NCBI GenBank assembly: GCA_950097015.1
Contig: CATNEN010000002.1
Span: 2,666,001 to 2,730,000, forward strand
Origin: Macrostomum hystrix
Taxonomy: Eukaryota; Platyhelminthes; Macrostomidae
Direction of reading: 5' to 3'
DNA: 64,000 nucleotides
Part shown: piece after piece, positions 1 through 11,124 of the stretch
Numbering within the stretch: the first letter of the stretch is position 1
Layout: each line of letters opens with the position of its first letter
Translations under genes and position numbers: made by a program
Notes under the pieces: model-generated
What the model saw: only the letters and a program-made list of their open reading frames with translations
The model's database searches: none
What the model was told of the DNA's origin: nothing

Positions 1-184
1 CAAAATAATATATTTTTCTGCATCTACCTCGTACAAAGATATGAACAATATCTGCTTTTACAGAGAAATGTTTGTTGTCCTTGTCGCCAGTGTCTTCGAC
101 ACGAGATTCGTGCGAATTTATCTATAGATTGAATATTGAGTACATTCATGAATTCAAATTAAACTGTCTAGTTGGCACACTTAC

Positions 185-3100
185 GTGGCTTAAGAATGAT
201 GGGCACTCTTCGACTAATAGTGACATTGTTGACCATGTCGCTGACGTGGCATGTCCAATAGCCGGTGTCATTGTCATTATTCATGTCGTGGACGACTATG
301 TCCGTAAAATTGGCGCCGTTGGCCTGCTGCTTGATGGCTTCGAAGCGCTCCGAAAGACGCCCAGTAGGGAACGGGAGCCGTGTCAACGTGGCCCTGAACT
401 GGGCTGGTCGCGACGGCTGCATTGTGGAGTGGACGGTTGTGAGTTATTGTCAAGTTTCTCAAGTTTTAATGTCACTTAGAGAAGAGCGACGAACCTCCAT
501 GGGCACAACTGAGCACTTTAGAGTGGTGGTGTCGGGGTCCTTGGGATCGCTTCGCAGCACCAACCTCTTCACCGAGCTGCTTTGCACCGTCAGGTTAGAA
601 AATGCCACTGCGGACCCGGATCGTCTGTTGAAGCCTTCGCATCTGTACCGACCACTGTCTGACGGGCTGGCGTCCTTGATCACAAGGCGGGTCGACTTCT
701 CATCGCGCACCTGGTAGATTCGGGACGTATCTGCCAAACGACGTCCATCAGAGTCCTGCCACTCCAGCAGCCAGGCGATGCCGTTGTAGCCGGGTTTTTG
801 TCGCCTGACCAGGCAAGTCAGCACCACTGTACGACCGGACGGCACATTCAGGGTCTCTGGCTCCACGGTTGGAACCACGTCTGTGAATGCATCGGCCACG
901 GAGTTGACAGTTATGGTACACAACGTGCTGATCCCTGGATCTTACACACAGTAAAAGATCCTTAGATATGAACTGCTTTGAATCTGGCTCACTTTATACA
1001 GCTTTTAAAACTTTGGATTTACACTGGACATGTTAATTTTGTGAACCAGCTATTTATTTTCTTGTCCGAGAAGTAGCGTATTCATGCAGAGAAGAAGTGC
1101 ACTTGATATCGCTAATATAAATGCGCTAGTACACTTAGCATATTGAACTCGGCCATTCGATTTGAATGGAAATAATTAGGTCAAATGGAAACAAAGCTAT
1201 TGGTTAGCTTACACTCTTCACAATCGGGTCGCTGTCCTCTTGGTCGGCCCACAATCTTGTCTGCATAGCCTTCCTCGCAGCTGAAATCGTTGAACAAGGA
1301 GAGCAAGCAGTACATGTACCATGCATGAATGAATGCTTGTTTCCTATGTAGAACTTTCGCTTTTCGAATGTGAAATCTTATCTAACCACGACTCGGCAAG
1401 CGCCTATTAGACTCTGCTGAGGTACTGAGGTTTTTTACCTGATTTTCCTCCTAGACTCTTAATAATGAACCAGGTAATTTGAAGGCTATTTTATCTTCTG
1501 TCTGAATTGAACTGTTTCTTGGTCTTACGTGTCACAACCCGGAGAGTTCCTGTAGCCTTCTAGGCAGGGAACACACTTCCACCTGTTCACATTTGAGTTG
1601 TAGTCCACAATCTTGTGGAAATCTCCGGTTGTCTTGCAGTCCTGACGATAAAATTGTTAAGTCTTGATGTAAACATTTGCATTACAGTTTGCTACCAAAC
1701 CATTTGGTGATATCAGCTCTGAACTCTGCTTTCACTGTTTAGTTACGTCGGTCTAGTTTGCAATCCACATGCTCTTCGCTCGTGAATAAATTACGAGCGA
1801 TGCTTAAATAAATTCATGTTACTCTACAATTTCAGCTGCGGAGATACAGATTTCAAGAGCCAACTTGTTTCTTGTGTCGCAGGTTCACATGTCTTATTGA
1901 ATGCTCAACAATATCTAGTTGCTATTGGCGGCTTTAGCCCAGAGGTCACAGCTGCTGTCAAAAACTTGAAAAGTGCGCCCAGCATCTTAGGTGGCCCTGG
2001 GAAGGGGGCGGCATTGCTACAAGCGCTGGTAGTGATGCAGCAGCCCACGATCTCCATGAATGGAGTGGATGAAGGCAATGATGCCGACTTGCAAAGATGC
2101 AGAAATGCAAACGTGACCCCTGGTACGGGTTTAATCTTTGCTATAAAAACATGGAAAAACTGCTTTGACCCTAGATTTGCTTGCTGAACCCTTCCGCCGA
2201 AATTCAGGTCTCTCTTGTCACTTGTCCCTTCCAATGTGAATCATTTGCTAAACCAGCTTTATCAGTTGTAAAACTGCTCCAAAGTGATCCAGGTGTTGGA
2301 CCCAAGTCTTGCATTTTCCGAGGTTCAATTGCAAATAGCTGCTTCTCTGACTAAATTTGTGAATTTCCCCTGTCCCTCGGCTCCGAAGATTTGCGCAACG
2401 CTAACGTCAACTGTGACCTTGAAAGGGCACCCGTCTGCTGGTTTTTGGCCTTACCTCGCAGAAAGCGCCCTGGTAGGGATCGGGGCAAACAGTGCAGCGC
2501 TCTACGGGAGCTGGTTCAGCACCCGAGCTGGTGTTGGTACTTGACTGGTACGTGACGTTCAGAATGCGCACGTTCATCTGGCCCTGGAATTGGTAGATCC
2601 GGAAGAAAATTCCACGCAGATCAGAGAGGGCGGTCATCACGTCCAATCTAGTGACGGCCGAACCGTCGATGGCACGCAGGTTCTGCTCGTCGAGTGTCAC
2701 GGAGAAGCGAGTCTCTGGGGCGCGTTTGGTGGTTCGGTCCCAATGCACCAAGGTCTGGCCTCTCGAGCCCTGATAGTTTGATGAATAAAATTGCATTTGA
2801 ATTTAAATAACAGATGCAATTGTAGTGCAACGCACTCTGTCTTTTTTGACAGAGTATGACAGCATATGACAGTCAATCTTAATCTCAAGCACTCGCTGCT
2901 ACGAACGTCTTCCATTCTGCTCAGCAGTTTTTTTTCACTTTTCCCAACGGCCCGCTGTCAATTTTAGCATAGACGCTGTCGCCGTACCTTGATGCCGAAG
3001 ATTGGGAACGCCGTATCGGCCGTCAGCGCTGTGTCCATGCGCACGTTGACTCGCACGGTGAAGCTCAATTTGCCGCCGTAGGCTGCCAGCTGAAAATGAA

Positions 3101-5361
3101 AGTTCGCACGATTTCTTTTATTTTACATCACTAACTTGGATTCAGAGTGTCCCAGACTGTTGTCTAGCCGTACCCGCTTGCCAGACAAGCTCGTCAAGAA
3201 CACGTAGGACTCGTCATCGTCTCGCAAAGCTGACGAGTCGTCTCCAGTTGGGGCCACGGCTATCTCCGCTCCGGACTGTACTGTGAGCTTCGCGTGCGAA
3301 GTAGCGTCCTCGTACACTCCGTACAGGCCCCAGCCCATCAAACGCACCGCGGATGCTTCCACTGGTACTCGCTTCTGCAGTCGTGTGTCAAATGAAACCA
3401 TGTACAGTTGATAAGCATGTCGAGACATATTTATTAGCCTATTCTAAACTGATGAGAGACTTTTCTGTACCTCTTCGAAGTAAAGGCCGGCATTTTCGCA
3501 AGCATTCGATCGGTCGGAGCAGAAGCAGGGCACGCATCCATCCGGGTGGTCCCGCCTGAGACTGTGGAAGCCCGGCTTGCACTTGTCACAGTTTTCACCT
3601 TCAACGTTCGCCTGAATTCGAAAGATGAAACAATTTCCTATCAGTTTTTTTCGTTGCACTTTATGCTCATGTGGCTTTGTACTTTTAGTATATTCTTTAG
3701 GATGAAATAAAATCTGCAGTCAGCTGCTCACCTTGCAATTGCAGACGTTGTTCTGGCAAATGCCGCCGATGTTGCAGGTCTTCTTGCAGTCGATGCTAGT
3801 GTCAACTAAATTCAGTTATCAAATTTTTGCTCAAACTTTTCTCAGTGCTTGTCAAGAGCCAGCTAGTCTTTAATAATTATACTAAAAATGAAATGCCTGC
3901 TTGCTTGCTGCAATCGAGTAACTCCGGAAGGGCTTTAACGACTTTTATAACTCCTAAATATGACTAAGATATGGCCATTCGCTTATATAGAAAATTGGTT
4001 CTCTGCTGCTGGGGCACATTGGTTCTCTGCTGCTGGCGGAGAGTATGGTTTTTCTGCCCAGATTGTCAGCCAATATGTGATTATGTTTAGGGCCAACAGG
4101 TGGGGGCATATCAGCTTTTTGAGAGGACAAGTGCGATTTGCATTAGAGAATTGTATAAATCCTGAAATCTTGAAGTTACCTATTGCTAGTAAAAATAATA
4201 AAATATATGTTATTCATTTAAATTTATAAAACGTGCTACTGCATCAAAGGTCATTAAATATATAATGCCGAAGGTTTGAACTGGTCCATTGATAATAGCA
4301 CCAATGAACTCGGAATTCGTAATTTTGTCAGGGCATCAAAGCTAGTTCTCCTTTACTCCGTCCCTCCCTCAAAGGGGGAATCTATTTGCGCGTTACTTGC
4401 GCGTTACTTGTACAAGCCCTTGTGTGCAGGGCGTTAGATTAACAACTATTGTCGTTTCTAGTGTATTTTCTATCGAAACGTACTAAAACTAATGCGTTGC
4501 ATATACTTGCAGCTGACTCACACATTGGTTTCTTGTCTTCAACACTCATAATTTCGTGTCTACCTACTTCCTTTTAAATGACTAGCCGCTTATTTAGCAG
4601 GCATTAGCTTGCAGTCATTATTTAAACACTTGAAGGTTAGATTAGGTTAGATTAGGTTAGGTTAGGTTAGGTTTGCTTAGGTTAGATTAGGTTAGGTTTG
4701 CTTAGGTTAGATTAGGTTAGGTTTGCTTAGGTTAGACTAGGTTAGGTTTGCCTAGGTTAGATTTTATCAGATTATAAACTAATGATCGAACGCTTTCTAG
4801 TTATAGCTCGTCTGACAGCACATCTGAGATCTGTTATTGGATTCAAAAAGTATGTACAATAAATCCCTTAAAATTTATCTCATGAACAAAACTCACGTGG
4901 GACCTCAACAATCGGTACAGGATTCGAGTATCTCCTTGTGCCAGACGGATCCACACCTGAACACCTGTACCAGTGATTCGTATTCGCATCCGTACTCCTA
5001 TTCCAAATTGGTTTGTGATAGAAGGTGCACAGGGTAGAGGTAATATTGAAGTACGGATCCTCCGGCGGCCCGATGGGATCATTGCGCGCGTTGCTAACGT
5101 GAAACTTGATGTCTCGGAGGCGCTCATCAAAAGTGCAGTTCACTAATTTGGCCCAGTTGAACTGTGTGGGTTGGACGGTCACGCCTGAAAATTGAAGACA
5201 AAAATACTTGCCAGTTATGAAATCAGAAGCTATTGTGAATAACAACAGAACGTACTAATCTGAATGGGGTCGTTGACGGCCAGATCTTGGGCGTTGGCTC
5301 TCATTGGCGACAGCAGAAGGCCAAGGAATAGCCAGGCCAGGACAACTGCTGGCTGGCCCAT
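185..5361 (-). CDS. Perlecan-like secreted laminin/Ig matrix protein, N-terminal part (partial)
   Basis: Eleven exons join in phase on the minus strand: 5361-5256, 5184-4897, 3805-3732, 3611-3471, 3374-3132, 3089-2988, 2769-2455, 1641-1529, 1280-1213, 934-495 and 416-185. All have GT-AG borders, giving about 707 codons before the window edge. Residues 1-25 are a signal peptide (MGQPAVVLAWLFLGLLL core, cleavage near RANA/QDL). A Cys/Trp-containing, probably Ig-like module follows (about 35-131). Next come a laminin-EGF module (CNIGGICQNNVCNC, then CDKCKPGF), a laminin IV (L4) domain from about 205 to 395 (KLLAAYGGKLSFTVRV), more Cys-rich laminin-EGF sequence (about 400-483), and two Ig domains (about 495-590, with SDSGRYRC; about 600-705, with DTGYWTC). 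LE-L4-LE followed by Ig repeats is the order of perlecan domains III and IV. The family acts in basement membranes. No LDLa module is seen near the N-terminus. A netrin- or laminin-related protein is less likely. Further Ig exons should lie beyond the left edge. Confidence 0.8.
4635..4760. repeat. TTAGG-like minisatellite in intron 2 of the perlecan-like gene
   Basis: Tandem GGTTAGATTAGGTTAG blocks are interrupted by GTTTGC at about 25-bp spacing (three copies). It resembles interstitial telomere-type sequence, but it is not a clean (TTAGGG)n array. Confidence 0.75.
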
Positions 5362-5726
5362 GGCTTTGCGCTGCTGGTTGAAAATAATTTCTAGTTAGTG
5401 CCTAAAAGATCCTCAAAGATTGAAGATACAAATGTAGAACACCGGCGCCTAGATTTCTGCTGCAAGTGTCCATACTTATAGCAACGGGTCTTATAGTGGA
5501 CCCGTTCACACTGCTGAGGTGGAGAGCGAGGCGACAACCAATAGAGCGAGTGCTTCGCTGGTCGCTATTGGCTGGAGCTAAGGCATGCGCATCAGGAATA
5601 TCTGGAGTCGAGTTCAACCCTCTTGTTGAGGGAGGCGCACTGGTCTGCGCCCGGTGAAGTTTTAGTCCATTTGTAAAAGTGGATTCAAAACTAACCATCT
5701 GAAGTGTTTTGTTATGTCTGACCTAA
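5362..5726. other. Intergenic region between the perlecan-like gene and the YDDKYGK tract
   Basis: No credible coding sequence. On the minus strand a polypyrimidine-like stretch and CAG end at 5371, leaving only nine bases before the ATG at 5361. This looks like a trans- or cis-splice acceptor rather than a long 5' UTR. The rest presumably carries promoter sequence, but I see no clear TATA box for either direction. Confidence 0.4.
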
Positions 5727-6665
5727 AATGACGACAAGTACGGCAATTATGACGACAAGTATGACGGCAAGTATGGCGACAAGTATGACGACAAGTATTG
5801 CAGTATGACGACAAGTATGACGACAAGTACGGCAAGTATGACGACAATTACGGCAAGTATGACGACAAGTATGACGACAAGTACGGCAGTATGACGACAA
5901 GTATGACGACAAGTACGGCAAGTATGACGACAAGTACGACGACAAGTATGACGACAAGTACGGCAAATATGACGACAAGTATGACGACAAGTACGACGAC
6001 AAGTATGACGACAAGTACGGCAAATATGACGACAAGTATGACGACAAGTACGGCAAGTATGACGACAAGTATGACGACAAGTATGACGACAAGTATGACG
6101 ACAAGTACGGCAGTATGACGACAAGTATGACGACAAGTACGGCAAGTATGACGACAAGTACGGCAAGTATGACGACAAGTATGACGACAAGTACGGCAGT
6201 ATGACGACAAGTATGACGACAAGTACGGCAAGTATGACGACAAGTACGGCAAGTATGACGACAAGTACGGCAAGTATGACGACAAGTACGGCAAGTATGA
6301 CGACAAGTATGACGACAAGTACGGCAGTATGACGACAAGTATGACGACAAGTACGGCAAGTATGACGACAAGTACGGCAAGTATGACGACAAGTACGGCA
6401 AGAGCGACTACAAGTACGGCAAGTATGACGACAAGTATGACGACAAGTACGGCAAGTATGACTACAAGTACGGCAAGTACGACTACAAGTACGGCAAGAG
6501 CGACTACAAGTACGGCAAGAGCGACTACAAGTACGGCAAGTATGACGACAAGTATGACGACAAGTACGGCAAGTATGACGACAAGTATGACGACAAGTAC
6601 GGCAAGTATGACGAAAAGTATGACGACAAGTACGGCAAGTATGACGAAAAGTACGGCAAGTACGA
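5727..6665 (+). repeat. Tandem 12/9-bp repeat that reads as YDDK / YGK
   Basis: The array is built from GACGACAAGTAT (12 bp) and GGCAAGTAT/GGCAAGTAC (9 bp) units. In one plus-strand register these read YDDKYDDKYGK. Variants near the 3' end substitute codons and keep the frame (YDYK, SDYK, YDEK). Five units have GGCAGTAT or TGCAGTAT with one A missing (near 5791, 5882, 6108, 6196 and 6323), and each shifts the reading frame. Other frames and the minus strand are also open because the unit lacks stop triplets there. Confidence 0.85.
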
Positions 6666-6732
6666 CTACTACGCTCAGTACTCGTACAGCAAGAGCCACA
6701 GAAATTCCCACAGCAAGAGCTACCGGAAGTAA
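6313..6732 (+). CDS. YDDKYGK-rich protein, possible eggshell (vitelline)-type terminal exon
   Basis: After the last frame-shifting unit, one plus-strand frame stays open for 139 codons, from 6313 to TAA at 6730-6732. It has no ATG, so it would have to be a 3' exon or a degraded gene. It reads as repeats of YDDKYGK with variants KSDYKYGKYDYKYGK and YDEKYGK. It leaves the repeat into a unique basic tail, YDYYAQYSYSKSHRNSHSK, then SYRK and stop. Substitutions that conserve the Tyr/Lys/Asp/Gly pattern, plus a non-repetitive tail ending in a stop, suggest real coding history. Tyr-, Gly-, Lys- and Asp-rich repeats are typical of trematode and other flatworm eggshell precursors, where tyrosines are oxidised to DOPA and cross-linked. 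The assignment rests on composition only. I find no signal-peptide exon between 5362 and 5726, and upstream frameshifts may mean a pseudogene or an assembly error. Confidence 0.4.
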   Translation, partial: RQVRQYDDKYDDKYGKYDDKYGKYDDKYGKSDYKYGKYDDKYDDKYGKYDYKYGKYDYKYGKSDYKYGKSDYKYGKYDDKYDDKYGKYDDKYDDKYGKYDEKYDDKYGKYDEKYGKYDYYAQYSYSKSHRNSHSKSYRK

Positions 6733-7203
6733 TCCGTATGAGGCTGCAAACTCGATCACCATCAATAGTGCGAGAGACAATTGCGCCTTTGTGGGATATT
6801 GTCACTCTTGTTTTATGAAAATATAATATATTATTATATTACAGCACTAAAAAATACATTACTGAATTGAAGATGCACTGGAATCGACGACAATATGTGA
6901 AACTATTTTTTAGCCAATAGCTGATCATGTGAATATTCGATCAAAGTACGAATAATGAAATTTATCGTAATACTGCGCGTTAAAACGTGTACAAGAGTAC
7001 GATATTAAAAATTTAAATACCCTCATAGTTTAACTAATTAATCTATTATAAGGCCTTGAATAAATTTTTTGTTTACATGAATTGGAGCCTCAATTCAACA
7101 AATTTTATCTCCTCATCAAACATAAAATCGCTTCATCATCAGGCTTAGTTAAAGCAACAACAACAAAAACAGAAACAATATACGCCAGAGTTAGAGATAA
7201 GCA
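6733..7203. other. AT-rich spacer
   Basis: Downstream of the YDDKYGK tract. It holds an AT-rich palindromic stretch near 6821-6842 but no ORF with coding character. An ATATAATATA run at 6822-6831 is not a convincing poly(A) signal. Confidence 0.4.
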
Positions 7204-7521
7204 TCAGAAGGCAAGTTTCAAGGCCTGGGCGCGCACATAGGCAAGGTCTCTGGCAGTGTCTGGGGCGCCGGCGTCGGCAAAAGGTGAGTCGACGTACCGC
7301 GGAGTTCGTGCCTGCCCCCGCCGAAGTTGAACCTGCAGCAGCAGCTCCTCCTGCAGCAGGCTGGGGCAGTGCTCCTCGGCACGGATGAGGTGGCCTTCCA
7401 GCTGTAGTCACCGACAGCGCAGTAGGTCGCTTGGGCGGGCCAGGCCGGCGCGGCGATAAAGTGCCGCCTTGGTGATGAGCTCATCAAAGCCGATTCTAAA
7501 GGCAGCGCGAAGCAGGCCAGC
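7204..7521 (-). mobile_element. RTE-like non-LTR retrotransposon ORF2 C-terminus, dead copy
   Basis: One minus-strand frame of 106 codons ends in TGA at 7206-7204. It reads FDELITKAALYRRAGLARPS, then DLLRCR, an in-frame TGA (7410-7408), then LQLEGHLIRAEEHC, and later QLRRGQARTPRYVD. This matches the generic layout of the region after the reverse transcriptase in RTE-type LINEs: ITR-ELYRRAGL-P-LS-LLRRRRLRW-GHVLR, then an RRG-P-T-YVD block. The internal TGA sits where the family has Arg and is most simply a CGA-to-TGA transition. No RT motifs lie directly upstream, so the copy is truncated. The frame lacks a start codon of its own. Family identification is from memory of motifs, not a search. 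Confidence 0.65.
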
Positions 7522-7980
7522 CTATGCCTAAAAATGTTAGAGTTGAAAAAGTAGACGAGAAGACAAAAAAGCAGTCTTGATATGAATTCCACAAAGGATT
7601 ATAAGCAAAGGAGAGTTGCCTTGCCAGAGACGTGCGTATTGAGTTGACAACTAGCCGTGAGCTTGAGGTATAGCCACAAGCGAGATCGGCTTTACAACGA
7701 CGATCGTGTTTTTCTACTTTTTTACCTCCTGGGACTACTACTCGTAAATGCAAAATAGTATTTAGTACAGCCCTGCAATGTAATAAATGCCTTTTAAGCC
7801 GAATGGAAATAATATCCACAGGAGAAACATATTCCTCATTTGAGATTGACGATGCTTGCTAGCATCGGCATGCACAAATGCTTAAGTATTATGGCAAGAA
7901 TGGCAACGCCATAATGTTTCCGAAAATGCTTATTCTCAGAATCTGCAGTGTGGGAAAAGGCTGGGGGATGAATTGAGGAT
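7522..7980. other. Spacer without recognised genes
   Basis: Mixed composition. A short minus-strand frame (7819-7496) overlaps the LINE fragment out of register and looks incidental. The 20-bp satellite begins at 7981. Confidence 0.4.
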
Positions 7981-9320
7981 GCTACCCCTCAATAGATCAT
8001 GCTACCCCTCAATAGATCATGCTACCCCTCAATAGTTCATGCTACCCCTCAATAGTTCATGCTACCCCTCAATAGTTCATGCTACCCCTCAATAGTTCAT
8101 GCTACCCCTCAATAGTTCATGCTACCCCTCAATAGTTCATGCTACCCCTCAATAGATCATGCTACCCCTCAATAGATCATGCTACCCCTCAATAGTTCAT
8201 GCTACCCCTCAATAGTTCATGCTACCCCTCAATAGTTCATGCTACCCCTCAATAGTTCATGCTACCCCTCAATAGTTCATGCTACCCCTCAATAGATCAT
8301 GCTACCCCTCAATAGATCATGCTACCCCTCAATAGTTCATGCTACCCCTCAATAGTTCATGCTACCCCTCAATAGTTCATGCTACCCCTCAATAGTTCAT
8401 GCTACCCCTCAATAGTTCATGCTACCCCTCAATAGTTCATGCTACCCCTCAATAGTTCATGCTACCCCTCAATAGTTCATGCTACCCCTCAATAGTTCAT
8501 GCTACCCCTCAATAGATCATGCTACCCCTCAATAGTTCATGCTACCCCTCAATAGTTCATGCTACCCCTCAATAGTTCATGCTACCCCTCAATAGTTCAT
8601 GCTACCCCTCAATAGTTCATGCTACCCCTCAATAGATCATGCTACCCCTCAATAGTTCATGCTACCCCTCAATAGTTCATGCTACCCCTCAATAGTTCAT
8701 GCTACCCCTCAATAGTTCATGCTACCCCTCAATAGTTCATGCTACCCCTCAATAGTTCATGCTACCCCTCAATAGTTCATGCTACCCCTCAATAGTTCAT
8801 GCTACCCCTCAATAGTTCATGCTACCCCTCAATAGTTCATGCTACCCCTCAATAGTTCATGCTACCCCTCAATAGTTCATGCTACCCCTCAATAGATCAT
8901 GCTACCCCTCAATAGATCATGCTACCCCTCAATAGATCATGCTACCCCTCAATAGATCATGCTACCCCTCAATAGATCATGCTACCCCTCAATAGTTCAT
9001 GCTACCCCTCAATAGTTCATGCTACCCCTCAATAGATCATGCTACCCCTCAATAGATCATGCTACCCCTCAATAGATCATGCTACCCCTCAATAGTTCAT
9101 GCTACCCCTCAATAGTTCATGCTACCCCTCAATAGATCATGCTACCCCTCAATAGTTCATGCTACCCCTCAATAGTTCATGCTATCCCTCAATAGTTCAT
9201 GCTACCCCTCAATAGTTCATGCTACCCCTCAATAGATCATGCTACCCCTCAATAGTTCATGCTACCCCTCAATAGTTCATGCTACCCCTCAATAGTTCAT
9301 GCTACCCCTCAATAGATCAT
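7981..9320. repeat. 20-bp satellite, 67 copies
   Basis: The unit is GCTACCCCTCAATAGTTCAT, with one common variant (AATAGATCAT) and one rare variant (GCTATCCC near 9181). The two main variants occur in runs, which points to block duplication. Copy length does not vary over 1.34 kb, so homogenisation is recent or ongoing. There are no spacers, so it is not CRISPR-like. Confidence 0.97.
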
Positions 9321-9511
9321 GCAACTATCTGAAAAGTTTATGCAACACCATCGATTGTTTATGCTTTGCCATTTACTTGATATCACGCCTGTTATCCATG
9401 GCAATCTAGCGCTATATGTCTTTGATTTTTCCGTTTTTAAATATATTTTTGCTTCGTGTTTTCTTCGAAAAAAAGCTTTTGAAATATTGAAAACATACTC
9501 TTAACTGTCCT

Positions 9512-9890
9512 GCTTAAAACACCCTTGTTTTCCAAAAACATCCCGAATATACCATGCAAAAGTTCGCATATTTATCCTGCGATTATAAACGTAATAATAA
9601 AAAATATATTAAAAACATAATTTATATTAATGAATACTTTCAGCGGCTTGAAATAATAGTCCAATTATACGCTCGTACTATAGAAATGTAGAAATGTATA
9701 GAAATACTATAGAATACTATAGAATACTATAGAAAATACAATTTATACGTAACTTGCTTTCACGATTTACTTTCATAGAAATGCTCGAATTCTGTAACAC
9801 GGTAACATGTTATCGCAGGATAAATATGCGAACTAATTTTGCATGTTATATTCGGGATGTTTTTGGAAAACAGCCCTCGCTTAAAAACAC
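9512..9890. mobile_element. Fold-back (inverted-repeat) element, AT-rich, MITE-like
   Basis: The left arm (about 9512-9585) and right arm (about 9812-9890) are near-perfect reverse complements. Both contain CCAAAAACATCCCGAATATA, GTTCGCATATTTATCCTGCG or their complements. The roughly 225-bp centre has no ORF of note (a 60-codon frame overlaps the right arm). I could not define target-site duplications. Confidence 0.7.
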
Positions 9891-10683
9891 GCCTAATTCT
9901 AAAAAAACAATTATGCCATGCATCAGCTATGAGTAAAATATTTCTCCTTGTCTTGAATTAAAAAATGATTGTAGCAATGCTCGAAAAACTTTTCTTTCGT
10001 TTCGAAAATAAAAAACGCTAACAGCAAGTCTGCTCGAACAGGCTTCATTTAGTTTTGAATTCAATCGAATTCTTATAGAAGAATGCTTGAAAGAAAGTTA
10101 AAATATATAATGAAAAAACGCTTATACATTTGCTGAAGGCATTTTCTTATATTTTTGAATCTAAAAAACGCTGGCAAATTGTTTTCAAGTTTTCTTGAGA
10201 AAATTCTTAACTCAGTTTTGTATCGAATAACACTTGTTGCTGCTTTTTAAGCTGACAAGTATTTGCCTCGACTGTAGCTAATTAAAAGCGCAGACTATTA
10301 CCAGTTAACTGTACCCAAAAAGCCTACAACAAAAAAATGATAATCTGTTATCTACGTTTTTAACTGTTCATAATAAAACATTATCAACAGTTCCAATAAA
10401 CTTCGGAGCTAGATGAAATCAAAACGACACAATTTGATCAAAGTCGAGACAATTTTTTAGCATGACTTCAAGCGTTATTCGATTTAAAACTAAACGAACT
10501 GTTCGAGCATACGCAGCTGTTAGCGTTATTTAATTTTCAAAACGAATTAAATGTCTTTCCAGCATTGCTCCAATCCTTAATATTTGATGCAAAATCAGCA
10601 GAGATGTTTCCAATTTTAATCATTGCTAACGGAATTAATCATATTGATTAAGAGTTTGTTTATAATTTTCTCTATATATTCAC
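9891..10683. other. AT-rich noncoding spacer
   Basis: No coding region, RNA gene or array recognised. Several short A/T runs and imperfect repeats only. Confidence 0.4.
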
Positions 10684-11124
10684 CCGTGTTGACAGAGATA
10701 GGGTCTAAGAAAGATAGGGTAATCGAACATGCGCGACGGTGGCCTAATAGGCAACTCCGAACATGTTCTTTGTTCCGAGAACATGTTCTTTTAAATTAAT
10801 AAGGCTACTTAATGTATATTAATAAATTAATAACATGAAGAAAAAACTATGCCTTCCTTGGCATGAGGTCAACAAACAAGACAGTTAAACCCATACTATG
10901 TCTAGTATGGTTTAACACACACACACACATAGTTTAACTGTCTTGTTTGTTGACCTCATGCCAAGGAATGCATAGTTTTTTCTTCATGTTATTAATTTAT
11001 TAATATACATTAAGTAGCCTTATTAATTTAAAAGAACATGTTCTCGGAACAAAGAACATGTTCGGAGTTGCCTATTAGGCGACCGTCGCGCATGTTCGAT
11101 GTAGCCTAAGAGTCGTCAACACGG
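10684..11124. mobile_element. Large fold-back element with ~200-bp arms
   Basis: The left arm (10684-10890) and right arm (10932-11124) pair over almost their whole length. Outer ends are CCGTGTTGAC and GTCAACACGG. Shared internal blocks include CGAACATGCGCGAC and its complement, CAACTCCGAACATGTTCT, and AACAAACAAGACAGTTAAAC. The loop (10891-10931) holds a smaller hairpin (CCATACTA / TAGTATGG) and an (AC)n tract. There is no ORF. The layout fits a fold-back or MITE-type DNA element. The left arm has a short extra segment near its outer end. Confidence 0.8.

Noticed and set aside
5747-6805. 310-352-codon minus-strand frames of TCRHTCRT or VLVVILAV repeats
   Set aside because: These are antisense shadows of the YDDKYGK array; the plus strand gives the chemically sensible protein with a natural end.
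7408-7410. In-frame TGA followed by CTA in a long minus-strand frame, the known context for stop-codon readthrough
   Set aside because: The frame is the C-terminal part of an RTE-like LINE, and the stop falls where relatives have Arg (CGA to TGA). The copy is truncated, so simple decay explains it.
7981-9320. CRISPR-like regular array
   Set aside because: The units are directly adjacent with no unique spacers, and the genome is eukaryotic.
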